Assembly: GCA_023430625.1 (NCBI GenBank)
Contig: JAEZAA010000166.1
Location: forward strand, 1-22,161
Source: Pseudomonadota bacterium
GTDB taxonomy: Bacteria > Pseudomonadota > Gammaproteobacteria > Pseudomonadales > Oleiphilaceae
Reading direction: 5' to 3'
Length of the DNA stretch: 22,161 bases
Shown here: positions 9,164-17,840 of the stretch, one piece after another
How the letters are laid out: every line of letters starts with the position of its first letter
Position numbering within the stretch: the first letter of the stretch is position 1
Position numbers and translations under genes: made by a program
The notes under the pieces: generated by a model
Databases searched by the model: none
Told to the model about the DNA's origin: nothing
Seen by the model: only the letters and a program-made list of their open reading frames with translations

Positions 9164-9308
9164 GTTTGATCCGCACCGCGTCTATGTGGGCCTGTGCTGG
9201 CCGCAAAATCCCATGGTTCTCATCATCTGGCCGCCACTATGCTGTGGCTTGGCCCTGCTTTGTTCGTGTTTTAGCTATACATCCGCCGGAGTGCGAGGCG
9301 CCCCGGGA

Positions 9309-10731
<1,423 letters not shown>

Positions 10732-10757
<26 letters not shown>

Positions 10758-10920
10758 CCAACGTGCTCCGTATCGACTGATCGCCCTGCAAGGCGAAATA
10801 CTGTGCGGACTGCTGCAAGAACACTGCCACGGTGCTGGACGAACGAGAAGGAGCCGACCCCGATTCAGGTGTTGCGGGCATTTCTGGCTGGTCGTGTCGC
10901 GCCATGTGCGGCATGTGCAT
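10732..10920 (-). CDS. Possible small ORF in the suf leader (62 residues), overlapping the sufB start
   Basis: Unrecognised. An ATG at 10920 is preceded by GAGGG with about 5 bp spacing, a better ribosome-binding site than several suf genes have. The product starts MHMPHMARHDQPEMP, unusually rich in histidine and methionine, then has a serine-rich linker and a polar tail ending IPGNPR. Its stop lies 26 bp inside sufB in another frame, an arrangement that would allow translational coupling. It could be a genuine leader protein or an accident of GC-rich sequence. No homologue is known to me, and the His/Met pattern suggests metal contact only as inference. Confidence 0.3.
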
Positions 10921-10966
10921 TGTACCCTCACTTGCGTCCCGAAATAACAGAGTAATGAAGTCGGAT

Positions 10967-10995
10967 ATTGAAATCAATACCGAATTGGTATTCAA
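10967..10995 (-). promoter_or_regulatory. Candidate suf promoter with embedded operator dyad
   Basis: A near-perfect inverted repeat, TCAATACC (10974-10981), GAATT spacer, GGTATTCA (10987-10994), has 7 of 8 arm positions paired. On the minus strand it is bracketed by TTGAAT (-35, 10990-10995) and TTCAAT (-10, 10967-10972) at exactly 17 bp. A repressor bound here would block sufB transcription. It lies about 215 bp before sufB and 175 bp before the divergent Rrf2 gene. Binding by that regulator is inference; the geometry of 5-bp core arms with a 5-bp spacer is plausible for a dimer of this family. Confidence 0.5.
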
Positions 10996-11014
10996 TCAGG
11001 TGACGGGCTAGAAT
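10985..11014 (+). promoter_or_regulatory. Candidate promoter for the Rrf2 regulator gene
   Basis: TTGGTA (10985-10990) and TAGAAT (11009-11014) are separated by 18 bp on the plus strand. The -35 element lies inside the right arm of the dyad, so the regulator would also control itself. A second weaker pair, TTGAAA (10968-10973) and TTCAAT (10991-10996), exists at 17 bp. A start near 11021 would leave about 40 nt before the small ORF at 11061. Confidence 0.4.
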
Positions 11015-11060
11015 CAGAGGGCGGTCGCGTCTTCACGGCTGTGGGTGTCGAGCCCTGCCA

Positions 11061-11156
11061 ATGAATCACAACGCCATACCAGAAAATGCGGTATCGGAGT
11101 CGTTGTACGAGCTGAAATTGGCCGAACTGAAACTGACCTGGCCGAACGAAAATTGA
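11061..11156 (+). CDS. Possible 31-residue ORF just upstream of the Rrf2 regulator
   Basis: Unrecognised. An ATG at 11061 opens a 31-codon frame ending TGA at 11154-11156, 12 bp before the regulator's ATG. The second half encodes YELKLAELKLTWPNEN, with a short internal repeat (ELKLA, ELKLT). At DNA level this shows as TGGCCGAAC at 11119-11127 and again at 11139-11147. Codons are mostly common ones, but the upstream ribosome-binding site is weak. It could be a translated leader peptide coupling to the regulator, or a chance frame over a repeat with a regulatory role. Confidence 0.3.
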   Translation: MNHNAIPENAVSESLYELKLAELKLTWPNEN

Positions 11157-11168
11157 CATAGGTGGCTT

Positions 11169-11645
11169 ATGCTACGTCTTGCAAAGCTTGCGGACTATGG
11201 ACTGCTGATTGCCTGCCATCTCGCCTCCACCTCGGGCGAGCTGGTCAAGCTGGAGCAGGTCGCGGAGGCGACCGGGCTGTCCATTCCAACCGTGCGCAAG
11301 GTGATGAAGCTGCTGGTCGATGCGGACGTGGTTCGCTCCGAGCGTGGCGTCAAGGGCGGCTATCTGTTGTCGCGTCCGGCGCCCCAGATCAGCATTGCCC
11401 AGGTGATTGCCGCCGTGGAGGGCGGACTCGCCCTGACCGAATGCTGTCGCGACGACTGCCTGTGCGATGTCAGCAAGGCCTGTACGGTGCAGAACAACTG
11501 GAACGTGATCAACCGCACCGTGGGCGAGATCTTTGCCAAAGTCACCCTGGCCGACATGGCCCGGCCTTTAACCCGGGCTGACGTGCTGGCCTACATCGAT
11601 GACCGGTCCGACAGCAACCGCCTGAATTACGTGGCGGTCGGCTAG
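11169..11645 (+). CDS. Rrf2-family SUF system transcriptional regulator
   Basis: A 158-residue IscR-like regulator. The winged helix occupies roughly residues 1-68 (LAKLADYGLLIACHLA, the recognition region LSIPTVRKVMKLLVDADVV, and the wing SERGVKGGYLLSRPA). The cluster-binding loop contains ECC, DCLC and AC; Cys93, Cys99 and Cys105 give exactly the C-X5-C-X5-C spacing seen in IscR. Two extra cysteines (92, 97) lie nearby. Divergent placement from sufBCDSATE matches the gammaproteobacterial SUF regulator subfamily. It probably senses Fe-S status and represses the suf operon, possibly through the dyad at 10974-10994. AGGTGG at 11160-11165 precedes the ATG closely. The gene ends 3 bp from the convergent mrpG stop. 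Confidence 0.92.
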   Translation: MLRLAKLADYGLLIACHLASTSGELVKLEQVAEATGLSIPTVRKVMKLLVDADVVRSERGVKGGYLLSRPAPQISIAQVIAAVEGGLALTECCRDDCLCDVSKACTVQNNWNVINRTVGEIFAKVTLADMARPLTRADVLAYIDDRSDSNRLNYVAVG

Positions 11646-11648
11646 CGC

Positions 11649-11996
11649 TCAGATATCCCGGTTACGCTCCATCGCTTCTTTCCCCTTGGTTTGCTCCAGC
11701 ACATCCAGACGTTGATGCAGCGCGGTCTTGGCCAGCATGTGCCCGGTAATGGGCGCGGTGATGAACAGGAACAGCGTGATCAGCAGTTCGTGGAGGCTCA
11801 GGGTGCCGGTCTGGCTGGAAAAATAGATCGCAGAGGCAATCAGCATGCCGCCGATCCCGAGGGTCGTGGCCTTGGTGGGGCCGTGCAGGCGGGTGAAAAA
11901 GTCCGGCAGGCGGGCCAGTCCAACCGAGCCGATCAGGGCAAACAGGGCGCCGATGAGGATAAAGGAGCCGACGATAACTTCAACCACTGTGCTCAT
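11649..11996 (-). CDS. mrpG: Na+/H+ antiporter subunit G (MrpG/PhaG/MnhG)
   Basis: Small membrane subunit of the Mrp antiporter, 115 residues. Three helices are visible: VEVIVGSFILIGALFALIGSVGL (about 5-27), TTLGIGGMLIASAIYF (about 44-59) and LLITLFLFITAPITGHML (about 71-88). The loop GLARLPDFFTRLHGPTKATTLG is the family signature. The charged C-terminal tail (KGKEAMERNRD) is cytoplasmic by expectation. The ATG at 11996 is preceded by AGGTGA. The last gene of the operon, it starts 8 bp after mrpF and ends 3 bp from the convergent regulator gene. Confidence 0.95.
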   Translation of the reverse strand: MSTVVEVIVGSFILIGALFALIGSVGLARLPDFFTRLHGPTKATTLGIGGMLIASAIYFSSQTGTLSLHELLITLFLFITAPITGHMLAKTALHQRLDVLEQTKGKEAMERNRDI

Positions 11997-12004
11997 GCAT
12001 TCAC

Positions 12005-12274
12005 CTATTCAATGATGTCGCCACGCAACAGGAATTTGCAGATGGCCACCGTGCTGACAAACCCTAGCATGGCAATCAGCAAGGCCGCCTCGAAGTAGAG
12101 TGGCGTGCCTTGCCACAGGCCATACAGCAGAAGCAGTGCAATGCTGTTGATGTACATGGTGTCCAGTGCCAGCACCCGGTCTGGTATCGACGGGCCTTTG
12201 ACCAGACGCCAGAGGTTCAGCAGCAGGGCCAGGCAGAGCAGCACAAATGCCAGCGGGATGACCCAGATCAACAT
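12005..12274 (-). CDS. mrpF: Na+/H+ antiporter subunit F (MrpF/PhaF/MnhF)
   Basis: An 89-residue, three-helix subunit. Helix 1 is WVIPLAFVLLCLALLLNLW, the conserved loop is RLVKGPSIPDRVLALDTM (about 23-40) with the invariant PDRVLALD core, helix 2 is NSIALLLLYGLW, and helix 3 is FEAALLIAMLGFVSTVAICKFL. It forms part of the small-subunit bundle thought to take part in the sodium route. I start at the ATG at 12274 because GAAGGAG precedes it; this overlaps the mrpE stop by 7 bp, a coupling arrangement. A longer upstream frame reads through mrpE and lacks any family similarity. Confidence 0.95.
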   Translation of the reverse strand: MLIWVIPLAFVLLCLALLLNLWRLVKGPSIPDRVLALDTMYINSIALLLLYGLWQGTPLYFEAALLIAMLGFVSTVAICKFLLRGDIIE

Positions 12275-12765
12275 CCGAACATCTCCTTCAGTGGGGCTTC
12301 GTAGCGTTGTTTGATCTCGGCAATGGTGGCCGCGACATCCTCCACGTCCAGCGAATGCACCAGTAGCCACTTGCGGTCTTCCGACAGTTGGGCGCTGACC
12401 GTGCCCGGGGTCAGGGTAATGGTGCTGGCCAGCATGGTGATGGGGAAGTCGCCGGTGATCTCCAGCGGCACCTCGAAAAACGTCGGGCGCAGATCTCGCT
12501 CAGACCCCAGGATGCGGCGCGCCACGTGCAGATTGGCAACGAGGATGTCGTAAAACAGGATTAGAACAAAGCGCACGAAGAGCAGTGGGCGCCGGACGTT
12601 GGGCTGAGGGTTCCAAAAGTGGGAGGTCAACCTGGGAATGAGGATGGCAAGAATCAAGCCCAGTACCAGATGGCCGGGAGCGAAGGTGTTGTTCAACAGG
12701 AGCCAGACCGCCCACAGCAACAGCGTGAGTAGCGGGCGCGGCAGCCAGCGTTTTGCGAGCATCAT
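12268..12765 (-). CDS. mrpE: Na+/H+ antiporter subunit E (MrpE/PhaE/MnhE)
   Basis: A 165-residue subunit. Two or three N-terminal helices (LLTLLLWAVWLLLNNTF, HLVLGLILAILIPRLT and the FVRFVLILFYDILVANLHVARRIL region) are followed by a cytoplasmic domain. That domain has the signatures FEVPLEITGDFPITMLASTITLTPGTVS and LLVHSLDVED, diagnostic of MrpE. I start at the first of two adjacent ATGs (12765), which overlaps the mrpD stop in an ATGA arrangement and has GGAGATC upstream. A long upstream frame is the antisense-free shadow of mrpD coding and is discarded. MrpE is needed for full antiport activity and complex stability. Confidence 0.94.
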   Translation of the reverse strand: MMLAKRWLPRPLLTLLLWAVWLLLNNTFAPGHLVLGLILAILIPRLTSHFWNPQPNVRRPLLFVRFVLILFYDILVANLHVARRILGSERDLRPTFFEVPLEITGDFPITMLASTITLTPGTVSAQLSEDRKWLLVHSLDVEDVAATIAEIKQRYEAPLKEMFGC

Positions 12766-14306
12766 GGGTGATCTCCAGTGGCTTCTGGGCTCGGTAAGTG
12801 AGGCATTTGCTCGGGAGCGAGTATCTGGTCGATCAGTTGTGTCGGCTGGTGCAGTTGGACGGCGGTGGCCTGGGTATAGGCCGTGACCGGTCCCGCCACC
12901 AGAGAAAGTGCGGGCGCCGCCAGCAGCAGAGCGAGGGTGGCAGCCAGTTTCACCGGTGCGATCCTGATGGGCTTTTCGGAGTGATCGCCGCCACGCCAAA
13001 ATAGGGTACTGCCAGTGCGGGATAGGGCAATCAGAACCAGCAGGCTCGACAGCAGAAGCGGTGGCCATAGCCACAACTTGCTGCTTCCCGTCTCGGCGGC
13101 CTGCAACAGCAGGGCCTTGCCGATGAAGCCGGACAGGGGCGGCATGCCGATCATGGCGATGGCGGCAAGACAGAACAGGGTGCCAAACAGCGCCGAACTT
13201 GGCAGCGGATGGCCCACGATTCGATCACCGGCCTGGCCCCGCTGGTGGGCGATCAGGTCCACCAACAGAAACAGGCCGGCGCTGACCAGGGTCGTATGCA
13301 GCAGGTAGTAGAGCAGGGCTGCGGTGCCTTGTTCATTGTTCAAGGCCAGCCCGCCCAGCAGGACACCCACCGACAGGATGACGAGATAGGCGGTTTGCTG
13401 GCGCAGGCTGGGGCTGGCCAGGATACCGGCCGTCGCCGCCAGCATGGTCAGGATAGCCATGGGCCAGAGCCAGGGCGTGGCCAGATCAGCCAGCTCCCCG
13501 GCGCTATTGCCGAAAATAAGGCTATACACCCGCAGGATGGAATAGATGCCGACCTTGGTCATGATGGCAAACAGGGCCGCAACCGGGGCTGCCACGGCGC
13601 CGTAGGTGGATGGCAGCCAGAAGTAAAGCGGGAAGGCCGCCGCCTTGAGGCTGAACACGACCAGTAGAAGCAAGGCGCCGGCTTCCACCAGCGGCCGTTC
13701 GCTCGCGGGAAGCTGCGCCACCTGGCGTGCCATGTCCGCCATGTTCAGGGTGCCCAAGGTGCCATAGAGGGTGCCCAGGGCAAACAGGAATAGGCTGGAG
13801 CCGACCAGGTTGAGGGTGACGTAATGCAGGCTGGCACGAGTTTTCAGTTTGCCGCCGCCATGAATCACCAGGGCGTAGGAGGCGATCAACAGTACTTCGA
13901 AGAACACGAACAGGTTGAACAGGTCCCCTGTGAGGAAGGCGCCATTGATGCCCATGAGCTGGAACTGTAGCAGTGGGTGAAAGAACTCTCCCTGCTTATC
14001 ATCGTCGACACAGGCATAGACGGCGGCCATCAGGCCCAGGATGCCGGTCAGCAGCACCATGAGCGCGCTGAGCCGGTCGAGAACCAGGATGATCCCGAAC
14101 GGTGCCGGCCAGTCGCCCAGGGAGTAAATGCTGATGGTGCCGGAGGCGGCTTCGAGAAGCTGGGTGATGCTGACGCCCAGCAGAATCAGGAGTGCGGCCA
14201 ACGATCCAAAGCGCTGGCGCACCAGCGAACCGTGCAGGGGCGGGAGCAGCAGTAACACGCCCGCAAGCAAGGGGATCAGGATGGGCAGAATGGCCAGGTG
14301 CTGCAT
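12762..14306 (-). CDS. mrpD: Na+/H+ antiporter subunit D (MrpD/PhaD/MnhD)
   Basis: A 514-residue polytopic protein of the NuoM/NuoN-like proton-channel family, with about 14 hydrophobic helices. The residues shown to matter in Mrp and complex I are present: Glu137 in NLFVFFEVLLIAS, Lys221 in VVFSLKAAAFPLYFWLP and Lys251 in AIMTKVGIYSILRV. The sequence PSTYGAVAAPVAALFAIMTKVG is strongly family-like. It probably forms one of the two antiporter-like proton paths in the complex. Its start overlaps the mrpC stop by one base (TGATG), and its end overlaps mrpE by 4 bp, so translation is likely coupled through the operon. Confidence 0.96.
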   Translation of the reverse strand: MQHLAILPILIPLLAGVLLLLPPLHGSLVRQRFGSLAALLILLGVSITQLLEAASGTISIYSLGDWPAPFGIILVLDRLSALMVLLTGILGLMAAVYACVDDDKQGEFFHPLLQFQLMGINGAFLTGDLFNLFVFFEVLLIASYALVIHGGGKLKTRASLHYVTLNLVGSSLFLFALGTLYGTLGTLNMADMARQVAQLPASERPLVEAGALLLLVVFSLKAAAFPLYFWLPSTYGAVAAPVAALFAIMTKVGIYSILRVYSLIFGNSAGELADLATPWLWPMAILTMLAATAGILASPSLRQQTAYLVILSVGVLLGGLALNNEQGTAALLYYLLHTTLVSAGLFLLVDLIAHQRGQAGDRIVGHPLPSSALFGTLFCLAAIAMIGMPPLSGFIGKALLLQAAETGSSKLWLWPPLLLSSLLVLIALSRTGSTLFWRGGDHSEKPIRIAPVKLAATLALLLAAPALSLVAGPVTAYTQATAVQLHQPTQLIDQILAPEQMPHLPSPEATGDHP

Positions 14307-14656
14307 CAGGAAGACTCCTTGGAATCGAGCGTCGAGGGCTCGCGGCCATCCACGTGGTCATTGCCCAGGTCGCTGCGTCCCCGCAAGGCCAGAATGACCA
14401 CGTAGGCTGTCATGGCGAAGCCAATGACAATGGCGGTCAGTACCAGGGCCTGGGGCAGCGGATCGGTATAGGTGGTGGACTGGCCGATCACCGGCGCGCC
14501 GTTGCGGGTCAGGCGCCCGGAGGCAAACAGGAACAGGTTGACCGCGTAAGACAGCAAGGTCAGTCCCACCACAACCGGGAACGTCCGGCTTCGTAACACC
14601 AGAAAGATGCCGCAGCCCGTGAGCAGACCAATGGCAATGGCAAACAGCGCTTCCAT
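14306..14656 (-). CDS. mrpC: Na+/H+ antiporter subunit C (MrpC/PhaC/MnhC)
   Basis: A 116-residue NuoK-like subunit with three helices: ALFAIAIGLLTGCGIFLVL (3-21), PVVVGLTLLSYAVNLFLFA (about 27-45) and ALVLTAIVIGFAMTAYVVILAL (about 70-91). The hallmark sequence DPLPQALVLTAIVI is intact and the C-terminal tail is hydrophilic. It contributes to the lateral proton path between the large subunits. Both ends overlap neighbours by a single base (mrpA stop and mrpD start), typical of a tightly coupled operon. Confidence 0.95.
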   Translation of the reverse strand: MEALFAIAIGLLTGCGIFLVLRSRTFPVVVGLTLLSYAVNLFLFASGRLTRNGAPVIGQSTTYTDPLPQALVLTAIVIGFAMTAYVVILALRGRSDLGNDHVDGREPSTLDSKESS

Positions 14657-17451
14657 TATCGAATCTCCTCGGGAACCGCCCGATAGGGCGTTGTCAGCCG
14701 GCCCAGGTTGGCCAGGATCAGGACCGTGGCACCCACCACGGTCAGGTAGACGCCCAGGTCGAAGGCAATGGCGCTGGCCACTTCGAACTCACCGACCAGC
14801 GGCCAGTGGAGGTGGTCAAACCAGGACGTCAGGAAGGGGCGACCGAACAGCCAGCTGGCACAGCCGGTCAGCGCGGCAATCATGACGCCTGATGCGATCA
14901 GGCGGCGGTAATCGATGAGCAGGCGGGCGCGCATCCATTCCACACCCTGGGCGACGTACTGCAGGATGATGGCAACGGCCGTGACCAAGCCCGCAATGAA
15001 GCCGCCACCGGGCATGTTATGACCGCGCAGGAAGATGAAGGCAGACACCAGCAGTGCCAGTGGTAGCAGCCCCTGAGCTACCGCCGCCAGCATGACCGGG
15101 TGCCGGTCCAGCGCCCAGGGCCGGTTGTCGGCGTCGCGGGCGGGCATGTGCAGGCGGATGTGCACCAGCAGCTTGTAGATGCCCAGCGCCGCCAGGCCCA
15201 GCACCGTGATCTCGCCCAGGGTATCAAAGCCGCGGAAGTCCACCAGGATGACATTCACCACATTGGAGCCACCGCCCTGAGGCACGCTCTGTTCCAGGAA
15301 ATACCCGGAGATGCTGCTGAACGGGCGGGTCATCAGGGCATAGGTGATGGCGCCGATGATGCCGCCACCGACGGTGGCCAGGCCGATATCGCGGAAGATC
15401 CGCCGGTGGCTGGACTCCCGGGGCGTGTGATGAGGCAGAAAGAACAGCGCCAGCATCAATAGAATGACCGTTACCACTTCAACCGCCAGCTGCGTCATGG
15501 CCAGATCCGGTGCGGAGAAGCCGGCAAATGCCAGTGAGACCACCAGGCCAACCACCGACAGCATCAGCAGGGCGATGAGGCGGCGATTGTGCCAGACCAC
15601 GGTCAGGACCGAGCAGATGGTGAGGATAGCCAGGGCCGCGAGGGACACGCCGTCAACCGGCAGCAGCGGGCGTTCTCCTGCCAATGAAGTCAGTTGCATC
15701 AGCGCAGGCGCGGTGACCAACACGGCACAGCCAAGCAGCAGGACCATGTAACGCTGTAACGAGCTGTTTTCCAGCATCAGGGTCAGCCGCTGGGCGCCCT
15801 GAACCAGGCGTTGGACTCCTTGCTCAAACACCTGTTTGGCATCGGGTTCCGCCAAGCGGAGCTGGAACGCAAAGACACGTTTGCGCACCAGATAGATCAG
15901 AATGCCGCCGCCAAAGGCGATGCCGCTCATCAGCAACGGCAGGTTGAAGCCATGCCAGATGGCCAGGTTAAACGCCGGTACCTCTACGCCCAGCACTGAG
16001 CCGGACGCGACCCGGAGCACCTTGTCCACGGCCCAGGTGGGCAGAATGCCCACCACCAGGCAGAGCGCCACGAGTATTTCAACGGGCACCCGCATATAGC
16101 GGGGTGGCTCATGGGGCTTGCGTGGCAGATCGACCGGCTGGCCGTTGAAAAACACGTCGTGAATAAACCGGACCGAGTAGGCCACGGAAAATACGCCCGC
16201 CAGTGTCGCCAGGACCGGGATCAGCCAGGACAGGCCGCCGAACTGATGCTGCGCCAGGGTTTCGGCGAAGAACATCTCCTTGGAGAGAAAGCCGTTCAGC
16301 AATGGCACGCCGGCCATGGCGCCAGCCGCCACGATGGCAAGCGCGGCGGTATAGGGCATGTACTTGGCGAGACCGTGGAGCTTGCGGATGTCGCGTGTGC
16401 CGGTTTCATGATCGATGATGCCGGCTGCCATGAACAGCGAGGCTTTGAAGGTTGCATGATTAATGATGTGAAACACGGCGGCCACCGCGGCCATCGGCGT
16501 GCTCAGACCCAGCAGCAGGGTAATCAGACCGAGATGGCTGATGGTGGAGTAGGCAAGAAGTCCTTTGAGATCGTGCTTGAACAGGGCCAGGTAGGCGCCG
16601 ATCAGCAGTGTGGTCAAGCCGACCAGACTGACAATAACTACCCAAAGAGTCGTGTCGGACAGAACCGGGAAAAAGCGCGCCAGCAAAAAGATGCCGGCCT
16701 TTACCATAGTGGCAGAGTGAAGATACGCACTCACCGGCGTTGGCGCCGCCATGGCCTGGGGCAACCAGAAGTGAAACGGAAACTGGGCCGATTTGGTGAA
16801 GGCCCCCAGCAGAACGAGCATCAGGATCCAGGGATACGAGTCATGCTGGCGGAGCAGGTCGCCGCTGGCCAACACATCGCCCAGATTGAAGCTACCGACC
16901 ACCTCCCCAATCAGCAGAAGGCCCGCCAGCAGCGCCAGACCGCCGCCGCCGGTGACGGCCAGGGCCATGCGAGCTCCCTTGCGGCTGCCCGTTTGCTGCC
17001 ACCAGAAACTGATGAGCAGGAAGGAGCTGATGCTGGTGAGCTCCCAGAACAACCAGAGTTGCAGCAGGTTATCCGAGAGGACGATCCCGAGCATGGCGCT
17101 CATGAACAGCATCAGAAACCCGTAGAAGCGCCCCATGGAATCCTGGGGAGACAGGTAATAGCGGGCATACAGGATGATCAGCAGGCCGATGCCGAGAATC
17201 AGGGAGGCAAACAGAAACGCCAGCCCGTCCAGGCGAAACGCGATCTCCAGACCCAACTGGGGAACCCAGGGCAGGGACACCTGTATCACCTGCCCATCAA
17301 ACACCGCGTCCCGTAACGACCAAACTAATGCCAGGGCGATGGCTGGGACGAGGCTTGTGAGCCAGGCGCAGGCGGTGCGGCCGTAGCGCTGGGTGAGCCC
17401 AGGCACAAGGCTGCCAAGCAGGGGCAGCAGGGCAATCAGGAATAAATTCAT
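14656..17451 (-). CDS. mrpA: Fused Na+/H+ antiporter subunits A and B (MrpAB/PhaAB)
   Basis: A 931-residue polytopic protein. Residues 1 to about 500 are NuoL-like, with Glu137 (LFWELTSIS), Lys220 (FTKSAQFPFHFWLP) and the HSATMVKAGIF helix (Lys251). Residues about 580-690 hold the MbhD/DUF4040-like helices (LAMTQLAVEVVTVILLML). The C-terminal about 150 residues match MrpB, including GHNMPGGGFIAGL. This A-B fusion marks the group-2 Mrp type common in Proteobacteria, which catalyses Na+ (or K+)/H+ exchange for pH and salt tolerance. The ATG at 17451 lacks a strong ribosome-binding site. It is the first recognisable gene of the operon, 68 bp after a possible small ORF. Confidence 0.96.
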   Translation of the reverse strand: MNLFLIALLPLLGSLVPGLTQRYGRTACAWLTSLVPAIALALVWSLRDAVFDGQVIQVSLPWVPQLGLEIAFRLDGLAFLFASLILGIGLLIILYARYYLSPQDSMGRFYGFLMLFMSAMLGIVLSDNLLQLWLFWELTSISSFLLISFWWQQTGSRKGARMALAVTGGGGLALLAGLLLIGEVVGSFNLGDVLASGDLLRQHDSYPWILMLVLLGAFTKSAQFPFHFWLPQAMAAPTPVSAYLHSATMVKAGIFLLARFFPVLSDTTLWVVIVSLVGLTTLLIGAYLALFKHDLKGLLAYSTISHLGLITLLLGLSTPMAAVAAVFHIINHATFKASLFMAAGIIDHETGTRDIRKLHGLAKYMPYTAALAIVAAGAMAGVPLLNGFLSKEMFFAETLAQHQFGGLSWLIPVLATLAGVFSVAYSVRFIHDVFFNGQPVDLPRKPHEPPRYMRVPVEILVALCLVVGILPTWAVDKVLRVASGSVLGVEVPAFNLAIWHGFNLPLLMSGIAFGGGILIYLVRKRVFAFQLRLAEPDAKQVFEQGVQRLVQGAQRLTLMLENSSLQRYMVLLLGCAVLVTAPALMQLTSLAGERPLLPVDGVSLAALAILTICSVLTVVWHNRRLIALLMLSVVGLVVSLAFAGFSAPDLAMTQLAVEVVTVILLMLALFFLPHHTPRESSHRRIFRDIGLATVGGGIIGAITYALMTRPFSSISGYFLEQSVPQGGGSNVVNVILVDFRGFDTLGEITVLGLAALGIYKLLVHIRLHMPARDADNRPWALDRHPVMLAAVAQGLLPLALLVSAFIFLRGHNMPGGGFIAGLVTAVAIILQYVAQGVEWMRARLLIDYRRLIASGVMIAALTGCASWLFGRPFLTSWFDHLHWPLVGEFEVASAIAFDLGVYLTVVGATVLILANLGRLTTPYRAVPEEIR

Positions 17452-17519
17452 AACAGTATTTGGCTCGTCGTCGGGCCGGCTGCGCGCAGCCAGGGCTCAT
17501 CCTGTGAAATGATCAGTGG

Positions 17520-17768
17520 TCAGGCGACTGCGGGTTTGGGCGGATCCGGAAAGAACGGATAACGTTCGGAGCGGGACAGCTTATAGAAGGGGCAAGATTG
17601 GAAGCGGGACCGATGATCGAAGCGGATGCGAAGGACGCTGTTCGACAGGTTGGATCCAAGCAGGGCTGTCCGGACGCTTGCGGCAACCATGGACGTAACG
17701 CCGGCCAACCCCTGTCCCGGGACGGGATGAAGATGGTTTGCAAGGTATGGCGTCATGGTCTGTCTCAT
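17520..17768 (-). CDS. Possible small protein (82 residues) leading the Mrp operon
   Basis: Unrecognised. The frame runs from an ATG at 17768 (or 17756, which has GAGA upstream) to TGA at 17520, on the same strand as mrpA and 68 bp before it. My hand count of codon positions gives G+C of about 60, 51 and 67 per cent at positions 1, 2 and 3, the ordering expected of a coding frame in a GC-rich genome. The product has a mildly hydrophobic middle (LAGVTSMVAASVRTALLG) and an aromatic, basic C-terminal half (FQSCPFYKLSRSERYPFF). A promoter candidate lies about 65 nt upstream. Overlapping frames on the other strand are less coding-like. It could still be untranslated leader. Confidence 0.35.
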   Translation of the reverse strand: MRQTMTPYLANHLHPVPGQGLAGVTSMVAASVRTALLGSNLSNSVLRIRFDHRSRFQSCPFYKLSRSERYPFFPDPPKPAVA

Positions 17769-17840
17769 GGCGGCTGGCCTGGCTGGAACAGCGTCCTGAT
17801 ATGTCCAATCTATCGGGTTTCATGAAATGGCAATAACGAG

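Noticed and set aside
10758..10931. An N-terminal extension of SufB from a GTG at 10931.
   Set aside because: The added 58 residues do not look like SufB, and the ATG at 10757 has a good ribosome-binding site and the expected N-terminus.
16111..17316. A 401-codon open frame on the plus strand, antisense to mrpA.
   Set aside because: Gln/Gly/His-rich product without motifs, produced by the codon bias of the real mrpA gene on the other strand.
17598..17825. A 75-codon plus-strand frame in the mrpA-maoP gap.
   Set aside because: It is antisense to the more coding-like minus-strand frame, lacks a ribosome-binding site and has no recognised similarity.
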